From Clostridia bacterium (GTDB lineage: Bacteria > Bacillota > Clostridia > Oscillospirales > CAG-272): DNA of 30,201 nucleotides. Positions within the stretch are counted from its first letter, which is position 1. Every line of letters begins with the position of its first letter. Under the pieces are notes generated by a model, which did not search any database, was not told where the DNA came from, and saw only the letters and a list, made by a program, of their open reading frames with translations. The stretch spans positions 1 to 30,201 of the forward strand of contig CAAGGQ010000088.1 in NCBI GenBank assembly GCA_900769475.1, read 5' to 3'. A program made the position numbers and the translations under genes. Below are positions 6,167 through 14,093 of this stretch, in pieces.

Positions 6167-8692
6167 TTAGAAGCCTTGCTGCTCGGTTCGGTTGATGATG
6201 TCCTCCTGCAGACCCTTGGAGAGGGTGGTGAAGAGGGCAGAGTAGCCGGCCACACGAACGACCAGGGATTTGTATTTTTCGGGATGCTTCTGTGCGTCCC
6301 GCAGGGTCTCGCGGCTCACCACGTTGAACTGCATGTGGCTGCCCTTTTGGTCAAAGTAGCCGCGCACCAGAGCCACGAAGCTTTCCAGTCCGCTACGACC
6401 CTCCAGGGCCGAGGGATGGAATTTCATGTTGAACAGGGTTCCGTTGGAGGCGATGTAGTGATCCAGACGGGAGACCGAGTTGGCCGCTGCCGTGGGTCCC
6501 TTGAGATCGCGTCCTGCCGCGGGAGAAACGCCGTCGGCAATGGGGGTATAGGCCAGGCGACCGTCGGGGGTGGCACCGGTTTGGGCACCCAGGGGAACGT
6601 TGGCCGATACGGGGTAGAGGCCTGCCTGGAAGGCGCCGCCTCTGGGGTTCTTGTAGCCCTCCATGGGCTTGGTGTAGGTATAGGCCATCTCTCTGGCAAA
6701 GAGGTCTACCTCGTCGTCGTCATTGCCAAACTTGGTTAAGGACGCAATGTCGGTCAGCAGGGCATCGTAGGCCTGCTTGTCGGCGTCGGCGGCGGGATTC
6801 TTCTTTACGGTGAGATAGATGTTTTTAATATCCTCCTCGGTCAAGGATTTTCCCGATTCCACCACCGAAGCGGCGATCTGCTGGGTGAGCTTGGCCGCCA
6901 TGGAGGCGTCCATATCCTTGCCGTAGTTGTTGTCCAGCGCTTCCTTAAAGAAGGCCAGAGTGTATTTCTTTTCTTCAAAGACCAGCTTTTTAATGGCGTA
7001 CATGGCGTCGGTCACGTTGGCGATGCCAAAGCCCTGGGGGCCGGTGAAGTTGTAGATGGCACCACCCTCTTGCAGGCTCTTGCCGCGTCCAATGCAATCC
7101 TCTACCATGCAGGATTGGAAGGGCAGGGGACAGCGCTCGCCGTGGGCCACGTCAATGGCGTTGTCGGCGTTGACCATCAGCTCGATGAAATAATTCATCT
7201 GCGTCCGATAGGCGGCCTCAAACTCCTCATAGGTCTTCATGGCGGTCACGTCGCCGGTGGCGGGACCGATCTGTACGCCCTTGTCCACGCCGTTGGAGAA
7301 GACCATTTCCAGGGGACGGCACATGTTGAAGAATGCGGCGTCGTGCCAACCGTCGGTCTTGGCGGCCTTTTGGGGCTCCACGCAACCGATGATATTGTAA
7401 TCTCTGGCATCCTCCAGGGTCAGTCCCCGGCTTTGCAGAGAGGGAATGATGACTTCATCATTATAATAGGCGGGGAATCCGATGCCCGTGCGGGTCAGCT
7501 CGGCGGCACGGATGAGGAACTCGTGAGGAGAACCGTTCCAAACGCGAACCGAGAAAGACGGCTGGGGCAGGAAGACGTGCTCGGTGGCGGTGATGGCCAT
7601 GAAGGAAAGATCGTTGGTGGCATCCCGTCCGTGCTTATCCTGACCGCCCACGATGAGGTTTTGGAAGAGGCTGTAGCCTGCAAAGCCCTCGGCGGAGGCC
7701 GCGTCGCGCACCTTGTTCAGGTCGTTGAGCTTGACCCAGATGCAATCCATCAGCTCCTGGGCTTCCTCCTGGGTGATCACGCCGGCGTCCAGATCCTTTT
7801 TATAATAAGGATACATATATTGGTCAAAGCGACCGGGGGAGATCGAGTGTCCGCTGGATTCGATCTGCAGCAGCATTTGAATGAACCAGAAGGATTGGCA
7901 GGCCTCGCGGAAGCTCTCGGCACCGTGCTCGGGAACTCTGCGGCAGATGGCGGCGATCTCCTCCAGCTCACGGCGGCGGCCAATGTCGGCGGCGGTTTTT
8001 GCCATGCCTGCGGCCAGATCGGCGTAGCGCTTGGCGTACTTGATGGCGGCCTCACAGCTGATGGTCACCGCATCCAGGAAGTGCTTGCGGCGGGCGTAGT
8101 CGGCGTCGCCGGGACGGATGCGCTCTTTCTCGGCCGCAACCTCTGCCAGAATGGTTTTGTAGCCTCCGGCCAGGATCTTGGGATAATCCACGGTGAGGTG
8201 GCCAATGCCGTTGTAGAAGTAGTTGCCGGGGGTGAACATGCCGTGGTCGATGGCGGTCTTGGCTTCCTCCGACATATAGGAGGTGGCCAGCTCGCTGGTG
8301 GTCTTTCCCTTCCAGTACTTGTAGACCTCGGAGAGGGCCCGCTTGGTCTTTTCGGAGATGTAGAAGGGATCGGCGGTGCGATGCTCTACCGTTTCGAATT
8401 CGGCCTCCAGCCATTCAAAGGAATACTCGGGGAACACCTGGCATCCTCTGGGAGCCTTGGTGGCCGCGCCAACGATGAGCTCGTTGTCCCGAATGGTGAT
8501 GGGAATGTGCTCGAGAATGTGCCGAAAGGCCTTGGCTCGGCGGGTGACGATGGGCTCACCTTCGGTGCTCTTGTAGGATTCGGTGAGCAGGACCGCACGG
8601 TCGGCCTCGATCTGAGGCATTTTTTCAAACAATGCCTCCACCAGTTTGGGGATTCTCGGAGATTTTGCAATTGGTTCTGTGTAGAACTTCAT
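6167..8692 (-). CDS. Glycyl radical diol dehydratase (B12-independent propanediol/glycerol dehydratase type)
   Basis: This 841-residue glycyl radical enzyme is the signature enzyme of the compartment and probably converts (S)-1,2-propanediol to propionaldehyde and water. The catalytic cysteine is C437 and the general base E439 in GCVEPQKAAKTDGWHD, with D451 fourteen residues after the cysteine, as in the Clostridium butyricum glycerol dehydratase. H165 (GIGHLTVD) and H282-S283 (SGHSISPGRFDQ) match its substrate-binding residues. The glycyl radical site is G816 in RVAGYSALF. The start is the ATG at 8692, which has AGGAGG six bases upstream; the frame extends to 8764 without a ribosome binding site. 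Glycerol dehydratase activity cannot be excluded, but the aldolase points to propanediol. No N-terminal targeting helix is evident. Confidence 0.94.
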   Translation of the reverse strand: MKFYTEPIAKSPRIPKLVEALFEKMPQIEADRAVLLTESYKSTEGEPIVTRRAKAFRHILEHIPITIRDNELIVGAATKAPRGCQVFPEYSFEWLEAEFETVEHRTADPFYISEKTKRALSEVYKYWKGKTTSELATSYMSEEAKTAIDHGMFTPGNYFYNGIGHLTVDYPKILAGGYKTILAEVAAEKERIRPGDADYARRKHFLDAVTISCEAAIKYAKRYADLAAGMAKTAADIGRRRELEEIAAICRRVPEHGAESFREACQSFWFIQMLLQIESSGHSISPGRFDQYMYPYYKKDLDAGVITQEEAQELMDCIWVKLNDLNKVRDAASAEGFAGYSLFQNLIVGGQDKHGRDATNDLSFMAITATEHVFLPQPSFSVRVWNGSPHEFLIRAAELTRTGIGFPAYYNDEVIIPSLQSRGLTLEDARDYNIIGCVEPQKAAKTDGWHDAAFFNMCRPLEMVFSNGVDKGVQIGPATGDVTAMKTYEEFEAAYRTQMNYFIELMVNADNAIDVAHGERCPLPFQSCMVEDCIGRGKSLQEGGAIYNFTGPQGFGIANVTDAMYAIKKLVFEEKKYTLAFFKEALDNNYGKDMDASMAAKLTQQIAASVVESGKSLTEEDIKNIYLTVKKNPAADADKQAYDALLTDIASLTKFGNDDDEVDLFAREMAYTYTKPMEGYKNPRGGAFQAGLYPVSANVPLGAQTGATPDGRLAYTPIADGVSPAAGRDLKGPTAAANSVSRLDHYIASNGTLFNMKFHPSALEGRSGLESFVALVRGYFDQKGSHMQFNVVSRETLRDAQKHPEKYKSLVVRVAGYSALFTTLSKGLQEDIINRTEQQGF

Positions 8693-8754
8693 ATCAATCC
8701 TCCTCTCGGTTACGTTTCTTACAAAAAGTAAAAGCTGTTTTTGTTTAAAATAAA

Positions 8755-8857
8755 CATAAAACAAAGCGATTTTTAAAATTCCTACTTTTCTGTCTACATT
8801 CTATCACAATTGTGCCTGTTTGTCAATAGGTTTTTGATAAATTTTATTTGTTTTATG
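8755..8857. promoter_or_regulatory. Inverted 11-bp repeat flanking the BMC promoter (candidate operator pair)
   Basis: CATAAAACAAA at 8755-8765 recurs exactly in inverted orientation as TTTGTTTTATG at 8847-8857, one copy on each side of the promoter. A related but imperfect copy, TTATTTGGTTTTGTG, lies at 8876-8890, 32 bases beyond TTATTTGTTTTATG at 8844-8857. The area is AT-rich, so chance is possible. The symmetric placement suggests binding sites for a regulator that is not encoded in this window. Confidence 0.35.
8798..8826 (-). promoter_or_regulatory. Promoter of the microcompartment operon
   Basis: On the minus strand TTGACA (8826-8821) is followed after exactly 17 bases by TAGAAT (8803-8798), with an extended -10 TG. 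A perfect 10-bp palindrome CACAATTGTG (8805-8814) lies inside the spacer and is a candidate operator. Transcription would start near 8791, leaving a leader of about 100 bases before the dehydratase. Confidence 0.85.
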
Positions 8858-8901
8858 CCCGATTTTGTTTGTATCTTATTTGGTTTTGTGTTGGATTTGA
8901 G

Positions 8902-8938
8902 AAAAAACAACACAGCAAAAACGAATTTTGCTGTGTTG
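8902..8938 (-). terminator. Intrinsic terminator-like hairpin, minus strand, with no obvious gene
   Basis: A 13-bp perfect stem (8908-8920 with 8926-8938, core AACACAGCAAAA) with a five-base loop is followed on the minus strand by TTTTTT. It lies between two divergent genes, so it would end a short minus-strand transcript starting beyond about 8940. The only gene upstream on that side reads the other way. The remainder of the 8693-9067 gap holds the two divergent promoters. Confidence 0.6.
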
Positions 8939-9005
8939 CGATGTGTGATTTTGAGGAAAGAGACCTCCGAAAAATAAAAAATATGTAAATTTGCGGGGCG
9001 AGGTC

Positions 9006-9034
9006 TTGACTTCTTCCGGGTTTTGCGCTATATA
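9006..9034 (+). promoter_or_regulatory. Promoter of the flavodoxin-like reductase gene
   Basis: TTGACT (9006-9011) is followed after 17 bases by TATATA (9029-9034); TATACT two bases further on is an alternative -10. The ribosome binding site GAGGAGG follows at about 9053-9059, before the ATG at 9068. Confidence 0.7.
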
Positions 9035-9067
9035 CTATAGGTAGAATCAACCGAGGAGGAAACGAAG

Positions 9068-9685
9068 ATGAAGGTTTTGATGATCAACGGAAGCCCCCGC
9101 AAGGAAGGGAACACACAGCTTGCTATGGAGGAGATGGCGCTGGTATTGAGGAACGAAGGAATCGAGGTGGAGATCCTGCAGGTGGGGAATCAGGCCGTTC
9201 GCGGGTGCATCGCCTGCAATGCCTGCCGCAAGACGGGACGCTGTGTGTTCGACGATCTTGTCAACGAAGCGGCCGCCAAGTTTGCTGAATGTGACGGCTT
9301 GGTGATCGGAAGCCCGGTGTACTACGCCTCGGCCAACGGCACGCTGATCTCCTTTTTGGACCGTCTGTTTTACAGCTCGTCCTTTGATAAGACCATGAAG
9401 GTAGGAGCCTGCGCGGTGGTGGCACGTCGGGGAGGTCTTTCGGCCACCTTTGACGAGCTGAACAAGTATTTTACCATCTGCGGGATGCCGGTGGCGTCGG
9501 GACAGTATTGGAACAGCGTTCACGGACGGGATGCAGGGGAGGCGGCGCAGGATGCCGAGGGGATGCAGGGCATGCGTACCCTGGCCAAAAACATGGCGTT
9601 CCTGCTCAAGAGCATCGCCCTGGGCAAGGAGGCCTATGGTCTGCCTGCCAAGGAGCCACGCCAGAGCACCAATTTCATTCGGTAA
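9068..9685 (+). CDS. Flavodoxin-like NAD(P)H-dependent FMN reductase / iron-sulfur flavoprotein family
   Basis: This 205-residue protein of the NADPH-dependent FMN reductase (flavodoxin-fold) family is probably an electron-transfer or quinone/nitro-group reductase. The N-terminus MKVLMINGSPRKEGNT is the FMN-phosphate loop, and GSPVYYASANG near residue 80 is the second flavin-contact segment. Cysteines in GCIACNACRKTGRC (47-60) match the motif of iron-sulfur flavoproteins and of FMN reductases of anaerobes that may bind a cluster. The ATG at 9068 is preceded by GAGGAGGAAACGAAG. It is a single-gene unit with its own promoter and terminator, divergent from the microcompartment operon. The substrate cannot be told from sequence. 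Confidence 0.9.
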   Translation: MKVLMINGSPRKEGNTQLAMEEMALVLRNEGIEVEILQVGNQAVRGCIACNACRKTGRCVFDDLVNEAAAKFAECDGLVIGSPVYYASANGTLISFLDRLFYSSSFDKTMKVGACAVVARRGGLSATFDELNKYFTICGMPVASGQYWNSVHGRDAGEAAQDAEGMQGMRTLAKNMAFLLKSIALGKEAYGLPAKEPRQSTNFIR

Positions 9686-9709
9686 GAAAAGAGCTTTGCT
9701 TCCATTTGG

Positions 9710-9739
9710 AGGCCGCCGATCGGCGGCCTTCTCATTTTT
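9710..9739 (+). terminator. Intrinsic terminator of the flavodoxin-like gene
   Basis: A 20-bp perfect palindrome centred on CCGATCGG (9710-9729) is followed by CTCATTTTT. It lies 25 bases after the stop codon. Confidence 0.85.
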
Positions 9740-9823
9740 GCGGGGGGCGGAATCCTCCAAAATAAGTTGCGGATGAGCAGATGATATATCCTCTTAGCAT
9801 TGATTCTTTTCAAGGCAAGCAGG

Positions 9824-9852
9824 TTGACATGACATATAAATCGTGGTATAAT
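9824..9852 (+). promoter_or_regulatory. Consensus promoter of the GH28-like gene
   Basis: TTGACA (9824-9829), a 17-base spacer and TATAAT (9847-9852) form a perfect sigma-A promoter with an extended -10 TGG. The palindrome AATGTACATT (9859-9868) lies at the expected start of transcription and could be an operator. This promoter rules out the ATG at 9860 as start and favours the one at 9911. Confidence 0.9.
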
Positions 9853-9910
9853 GTATTGAATGTACATTACATTTCATGCGTTTGACTGTGAAAAAGGAGA
9901 TGGAATTGCT

Positions 9911-11242
9911 ATGCTGAATTGTGACGTAAGAGCCTACGGTGCCGTGGGAGACGGCGTGACCAAGGATACTGCGGCGGTACAAGCCGCCATTGATGATTGC
10001 TCTGCTCACGGGGGCGGACGGGTCACATTGGCCGAGGGGCGTTTTCTGTGCGGCCGCATCGATCTGAAAAGCGGCGTGGAGCTGCACCTGGAACGGGACG
10101 CGGTATTGCTCGGTTCCACCGACGTGGGCGATTTCCCCGAGGTGGTGACCGACTTCTGGAACACCGAATATGCACCGCGATTCAACAAACGATGCTTTAT
10201 TTATGCGGAAAACTGCGAGGATATTGCCATCACGGGCCGAGGGGTCATCGACTGTCAGGGTCATGCCTACGTGGAGCCCATGACCGAGGAAGAGATCGCC
10301 GCAAAGCCGACCATGTCCTATTCGCGCAAGCCCTTCCCTCTGCCCGAGGGCAGTGAGCCGCTCGGGGAGGTTATGATGGTTGGTATTTATCCGCATCCGT
10401 TGGATCCCCGTTCCACCAGTCTTGCTCCTGCTCGCGTGGTCATGCTGTTTGGGTGTACCAATCTTTTGATAGAAGACGTGACCATGCGGAATCAGCCTGC
10501 CGGCTGGAGCTACTGGGTCTGCGGCTGCACCAACGTGCATTTCCACAGAGCGCAGATCCTTGCCGCCGTGGATATGCCCAACAACGACGGCATCCACATC
10601 AACTGCTGTCGCAACGTGACGGTTTCGGATTGCAACATTACCTGCGGAGACGACTGTATCGCGGTTCGTGCGTATTCGGCACCCCTGGGGAAAAACACGG
10701 TCTGCGAGAAGGTTGCCGTTACCAACTGCAATCTGACCAGCCACACCTGCGCGGTGCGCGTGGGATGGATCAACGACGGTGTGATGCGGGACTGCACCTT
10801 CTCCAATCTCAATATTACCGAATCCAGAACGGGACTTTGCATGTATCTGCCCTCCAATCCCGCCAAGGCGCGGATGAGTGACCAGGGCTTTGAGGCAACC
10901 TTGATCGAGAACATCAGCTTTTCCAATATTACCATTGACCGCAATTATCAGCACCCCATCCGCATTCAGATCGAAGAGCATAACCTTTGCACCGCTATTC
11001 GAAATATTTATTTCAGCGGGATTCACGCATTTTCCGCAGGAATGCCCCGAGTGAGCGGACGTGCGGATTGCCACGTGCAGAACGTATCGTTTAACGATTG
11101 CCACTTTTCGCACTTGCGTTATGAGGAGATTCCCACAAAGTTTGCCGCCCGGATGCATGCTCAAGAGCTCCCCTTGGAAGCACCCGTATTCCGCTACGTG
11201 GATCAGCTGCATATGAATGCTACCTTCTTCTCGGTACAGTGA
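9911..11242 (+). CDS. Glycoside hydrolase family 28-like beta-helix protein
   Basis: This 443-residue protein of the polygalacturonase-like right-handed beta-helix fold probably acts on pectin-type or related glycan fragments. The N-terminal motif VRAYGAVGDGVTKDTAAVQA (6-25) is typical. Catalytic aspartates are recognisable as D226 (PNNDGIHI) and D247-D248 (CGDDCIAV). The GHG and RIK motifs of classical polygalacturonases are absent: the matching positions read CAVRVGW (280-286) and RTGLCMYL (306-313). A different specificity is therefore likely. No signal peptide is present, so it would act in the cytoplasm on imported oligosaccharides. The ATG at 9911 has AAGGAG ten bases upstream; an in-frame ATG at 9860 lies at the transcription start and is not favoured. 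Confidence 0.85.
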   Translation: MLNCDVRAYGAVGDGVTKDTAAVQAAIDDCSAHGGGRVTLAEGRFLCGRIDLKSGVELHLERDAVLLGSTDVGDFPEVVTDFWNTEYAPRFNKRCFIYAENCEDIAITGRGVIDCQGHAYVEPMTEEEIAAKPTMSYSRKPFPLPEGSEPLGEVMMVGIYPHPLDPRSTSLAPARVVMLFGCTNLLIEDVTMRNQPAGWSYWVCGCTNVHFHRAQILAAVDMPNNDGIHINCCRNVTVSDCNITCGDDCIAVRAYSAPLGKNTVCEKVAVTNCNLTSHTCAVRVGWINDGVMRDCTFSNLNITESRTGLCMYLPSNPAKARMSDQGFEATLIENISFSNITIDRNYQHPIRIQIEEHNLCTAIRNIYFSGIHAFSAGMPRVSGRADCHVQNVSFNDCHFSHLRYEEIPTKFAARMHAQELPLEAPVFRYVDQLHMNATFFSVQ

Positions 11243-11294
11243 TCCGGATTTTTAACATTTCAGGCCTTCGTTCGTTGGAACGAGTGAGCGCATA

Positions 11295-11338
11295 CAAAAA
11301 AGAAGCTTCGTCTCATTTGAGGCGAAGCTTCTTTTCTT
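11295..11338. terminator. Bidirectional terminator between converging genes
   Basis: A 16-bp stem (11300-11315 with 11318-11333, one G-U pair, core GAAGCTTCG) is flanked by an A-run on the left and a T-rich stretch on the right. It can end the GH28-like gene on plus and the decarboxylase operon on minus. Confidence 0.88.
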
Positions 11339-12686
11339 ATTCTTCTATGATCACGTCTACTGTTTCCAGGCCGTAGTGGGCAAACAGCTCCACGTCCTCG
11401 GCGGTGATGCGCTCGCCGCTGATCACAATGGGGATGGCAGGAGGGCAGGAAACGGTTGGGGTGGCGCAGATCCTTCCCTCGGCCTTTTGGATGGAAACCG
11501 TTTGGGCAGGGGAGAGCATGGCCTCCCGCAGGGAAAGGGGCGCGAAATGGGGCTCGATGATCGGGAGCGCAGTGCCGGGAAGGGCTTCTTTCTTGGGAAG
11601 CCGGGCGAAGAAATTCTCCAGGCGTTCCAAATTCTCTTTTTGATTCTCGGGGGTGACCATGAGCACCAGATGGGTGTCATCACTAAATTCGGCTTCCATG
11701 CCGTCCTTCCGAAGAAGACCGGCAAGAGCGGTTCCCGTGTAGCCGATGGAACGCGGAGTGAGAACCAGCTTCAAGGGCTCGCAGGGAAGCTGAGGGATCC
11801 CCGCAGCACGCAGATGCTTCTTGACCTCTGCCACCCGTTGCGTACAGTGCGCCAGGCGCTGGGCAAACCCCTCAAAAAGGTAGCGGTTGCAAAGATCCAG
11901 AGATTGCAGGACCAGGTAGGAGGGGCTGGTGGAGGCAAAGAGGGAGAGCAGGCTACGGGCACGGGCCACGTAGGCGGGATCGGCGTCCTTGGAAAGATGC
12001 AGATAGGCGCCCCCCGTCAGTACGGGCAGAGTCTTGTGGGCCGAATCACAGCAGGCGGTGGCTCCCAGATCCACAGGATGGCGGGAGGGGGAGCAGAATT
12101 TGAGATAGGCGCCGTGGGCGTTGTCCACCAGCAAAAGGATCCCACGGGCGCGGCAGAGGCGGGCGATCGACGCCAGATCAGCCTCCTGCCCCAAATAATC
12201 AGGAGTGGTGAGATAGACCGCGGCAGGAGGCTCCGGCAGGGAATCCAGCGTCGTCTCCAGGGCCTGCGGGGTCACGGTGCAGCTGCACAGATCCTCCCCG
12301 GGGGTGGGGTAGAGCCAGGTCACTTGCAGATCCAACAGAGCGCAGGCATAGAGAAAGGCCTTATGGGCGTTCCGTCCCGCCAGGATCCGCGGACGCTTGT
12401 TTTTGTGAGGTTTTTCGGTGGCTACCAGGGCCAGCATGGCCTTGATGGCCAGGGACGAGCCCTCGGTGGAGTAAAAGGTGTGGGCCGTGCCAAAGAGGGC
12501 GGTGGCGTTCTCCTCGCTCTCTGCGATGATCCCCGTGGGGGAATAAAGCACGTCGGCGCCGTCGATCTCGGTAATGTCCAGGGGCTCGCATCCGAGAAAG
12601 GCCTTGCCCTTGTGCCCCGGCATGTGAAAGCGTGCGGCGTTGCTTTTGGCATAGGCCGCTACGAAATCAACGATGGGGGTTTTCAT
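11337..12686 (-). CDS. Orn/Lys/Arg decarboxylase-family PLP enzyme
   Basis: This 449-residue PLP enzyme belongs to the ornithine/lysine/arginine decarboxylase major-domain family (fold type I). HMPGHKG (21-27) is the family hallmark, VDNAHGAY (187-194) holds the PLP-binding aspartate, and SAHKTLPVLTGGAYLH (215-230) carries the Schiff-base lysine K218. It lacks the N-terminal response-regulator-like wing of the inducible enterobacterial enzymes and is nearer the short Gram-positive type (SpeA/YaaO). The start is the ATG at 12686, which overlaps the maturase stop as ATGA; this coupling makes it the third gene of the SCIFF operon. The preferred amino acid cannot be judged from sequence. Whether it has any link to SCIFF or is merely co-transcribed is unknown. 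Confidence 0.88.
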   Translation of the reverse strand: MKTPIVDFVAAYAKSNAARFHMPGHKGKAFLGCEPLDITEIDGADVLYSPTGIIAESEENATALFGTAHTFYSTEGSSLAIKAMLALVATEKPHKNKRPRILAGRNAHKAFLYACALLDLQVTWLYPTPGEDLCSCTVTPQALETTLDSLPEPPAAVYLTTPDYLGQEADLASIARLCRARGILLLVDNAHGAYLKFCSPSRHPVDLGATACCDSAHKTLPVLTGGAYLHLSKDADPAYVARARSLLSLFASTSPSYLVLQSLDLCNRYLFEGFAQRLAHCTQRVAEVKKHLRAAGIPQLPCEPLKLVLTPRSIGYTGTALAGLLRKDGMEAEFSDDTHLVLMVTPENQKENLERLENFFARLPKKEALPGTALPIIEPHFAPLSLREAMLSPAQTVSIQKAEGRICATPTVSCPPAIPIVISGERITAEDVELFAHYGLETVDVIIEE

Positions 12687-14059
12687 GCGTCTTCGCTCTC
12701 GGCCACTTGCATCATGACCGCGCACTCGATACGCTTTTTAAAGAGCTCACAGCCGTATTCGTACACGCCGCCGATCTTGCCCGTAGCATGGTAGGCGTTG
12801 GCGGCACAGCCGCCGGAGCAGTAAAGCTTTGCCCAGCAGTCCTCGCACTCGGAGCGGGCGTAGGCGTTGCAGGAGCGGAATTCGTCCTGTACCGCTTTGT
12901 TGGTTACGCCGTCCCAGATGTTGCCAAGGCTGTATTTGGGGTCGCCCACGAACTGGTGGCAGGGGAAGAGCTCGCCCCAGGGAGTCACGGCCATGTACTC
13001 GGTGCCCGAGCCGCATCCCGTGATGCGTTTGTAGATGCAGGGACCGTGCTTGAGATCCAGCATGTAGTGATAGAAGGTGAAGGGACGTCCCTCCTTCTTT
13101 CGCTTGATCATTTCTTTGGCCAGGATCTCGTATTGCTCAAAGAGCTTGGGGAGATCCTCCTGCGTCAGCGCATAAGGATCGTCGGGAGGGCAGACCACGG
13201 GCTCCATGCTCAGCTCGGTAAAGCCGAGGTCGGCCATGTGGAAGAGATCGTTGGTAAAGTCCACGTTGTTGTGGGTAAAGGTGCCGCGCACGTAGTAGTT
13301 CTTTCCCTCGCGGCGCTTGACGAACTCCTGGAATTTGGGAACGATGGTTTCGTAGCTTCCCTTGCCGGCGTAGTCTACACGGAAATGATCGTTCACTTCC
13401 TTGCGTCCGTCCAGACTCAGAACCACGTTGCTCATTTCCTTGTTACAGAAATCGATCACGTCATCGTCCACCAGCACACCGTTGGTGGTCAGAGTAAAGC
13501 GGAAATTCTTGTTGTGCTCTTTTTCAATGCTGCGGGCATAGGCCACCAGCTGCTTGACCACGTCCCAGTTCATCAGCGGCTCGCCGCCAAAGAAGTCCAC
13601 CTCCAGATTTTTGCGGGTGCCCGAGTTGGCAATGAGGAAGTCAAAGGCCTGCTTGCCCACCTCAAAGCTCATCAGCGCGCGGTCGCCCTGGTATTTTCCC
13701 TGGCTGGCAAAGCAGTAGGAGCAGTTGAGGTTGCAGGTGTGAGCTACGTGGAGGCAGAGGGCCTTGACCACGTTGCTGTTGTTTTTAAAGTTGTATGCCA
13801 GATTTTCGTACTTGTCCTCGGAAAAGAGCTTTCCGGCGGCCTCCAGGGAACGAATGTCTTCGATACAGCCAAGGATCTCCTCCTCGGTGACGTCGGGAAG
13901 ATTGCCGTACTCTGCCAGGATCTTTTCCACGATCTGATCGGGGGTAGAGGTTTTATACATGGCAATGATGTCGTAGGCCACCTCGTCCACCGTGTGCACC
14001 GAGCCCGAGCAGGTGTCAAGGACAATGTTGTATCCGTTCAGTTTATATTGATGTACCAT
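12683..14059 (-). CDS. scfB: SCIFF peptide maturase, radical SAM/SPASM
   Basis: This 458-residue radical SAM enzyme installs thioether cross-links in the SCIFF precursor peptide. Residues 1-90 form a peptide-recognition-like N-terminal domain (MVHQYKLNGYNIVLDTCSGS). The radical SAM motif is C109-x3-C113-x2-C116 (HTCNLNCSYCFASQG), followed by DFFGGEPLMNW. The C-terminal SPASM region contains GPCIY, TGCGSG, FPCHQF, SECEDCWAKLYCSGGC and YGCELF cysteines for two auxiliary [4Fe-4S] clusters. The ATG at 14059 has AGGAG eight bases upstream. The gene follows the precursor peptide gene after a hairpin and overlaps the decarboxylase gene by four bases. The length and motif order are typical of the clostridial family (for example CteB). 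Confidence 0.96.
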   Translation of the reverse strand: MVHQYKLNGYNIVLDTCSGSVHTVDEVAYDIIAMYKTSTPDQIVEKILAEYGNLPDVTEEEILGCIEDIRSLEAAGKLFSEDKYENLAYNFKNNSNVVKALCLHVAHTCNLNCSYCFASQGKYQGDRALMSFEVGKQAFDFLIANSGTRKNLEVDFFGGEPLMNWDVVKQLVAYARSIEKEHNKNFRFTLTTNGVLVDDDVIDFCNKEMSNVVLSLDGRKEVNDHFRVDYAGKGSYETIVPKFQEFVKRREGKNYYVRGTFTHNNVDFTNDLFHMADLGFTELSMEPVVCPPDDPYALTQEDLPKLFEQYEILAKEMIKRKKEGRPFTFYHYMLDLKHGPCIYKRITGCGSGTEYMAVTPWGELFPCHQFVGDPKYSLGNIWDGVTNKAVQDEFRSCNAYARSECEDCWAKLYCSGGCAANAYHATGKIGGVYEYGCELFKKRIECAVMMQVAESEDA

Positions 14060-14093
14060 AATGGAATCTCCTTAAAAATGCTTATCCGAATGT

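Noticed and set aside
6167..8692. Choline trimethylamine-lyase (CutC) as identity of the glycyl radical enzyme
   Set aside because: The active-site stretch GCVEPQ...GWHD, the SGHSISPGRFDQ motif and the aldolase context match diol dehydratases; no choline-specific gene is nearby.
7070..8731. Open frame of over 550 codons on plus opposite the dehydratase
   Set aside because: The minus strand encodes a full glycyl radical enzyme with all catalytic residues; the plus frame has no domain and no ribosome binding site.
9860..9910. Upstream ATG at 9860 as start of the GH28-like gene
   Set aside because: It coincides with the expected transcription start and has no ribosome binding site, whereas the ATG at 9911 has AAGGAG upstream and begins at the family-typical N-terminus.
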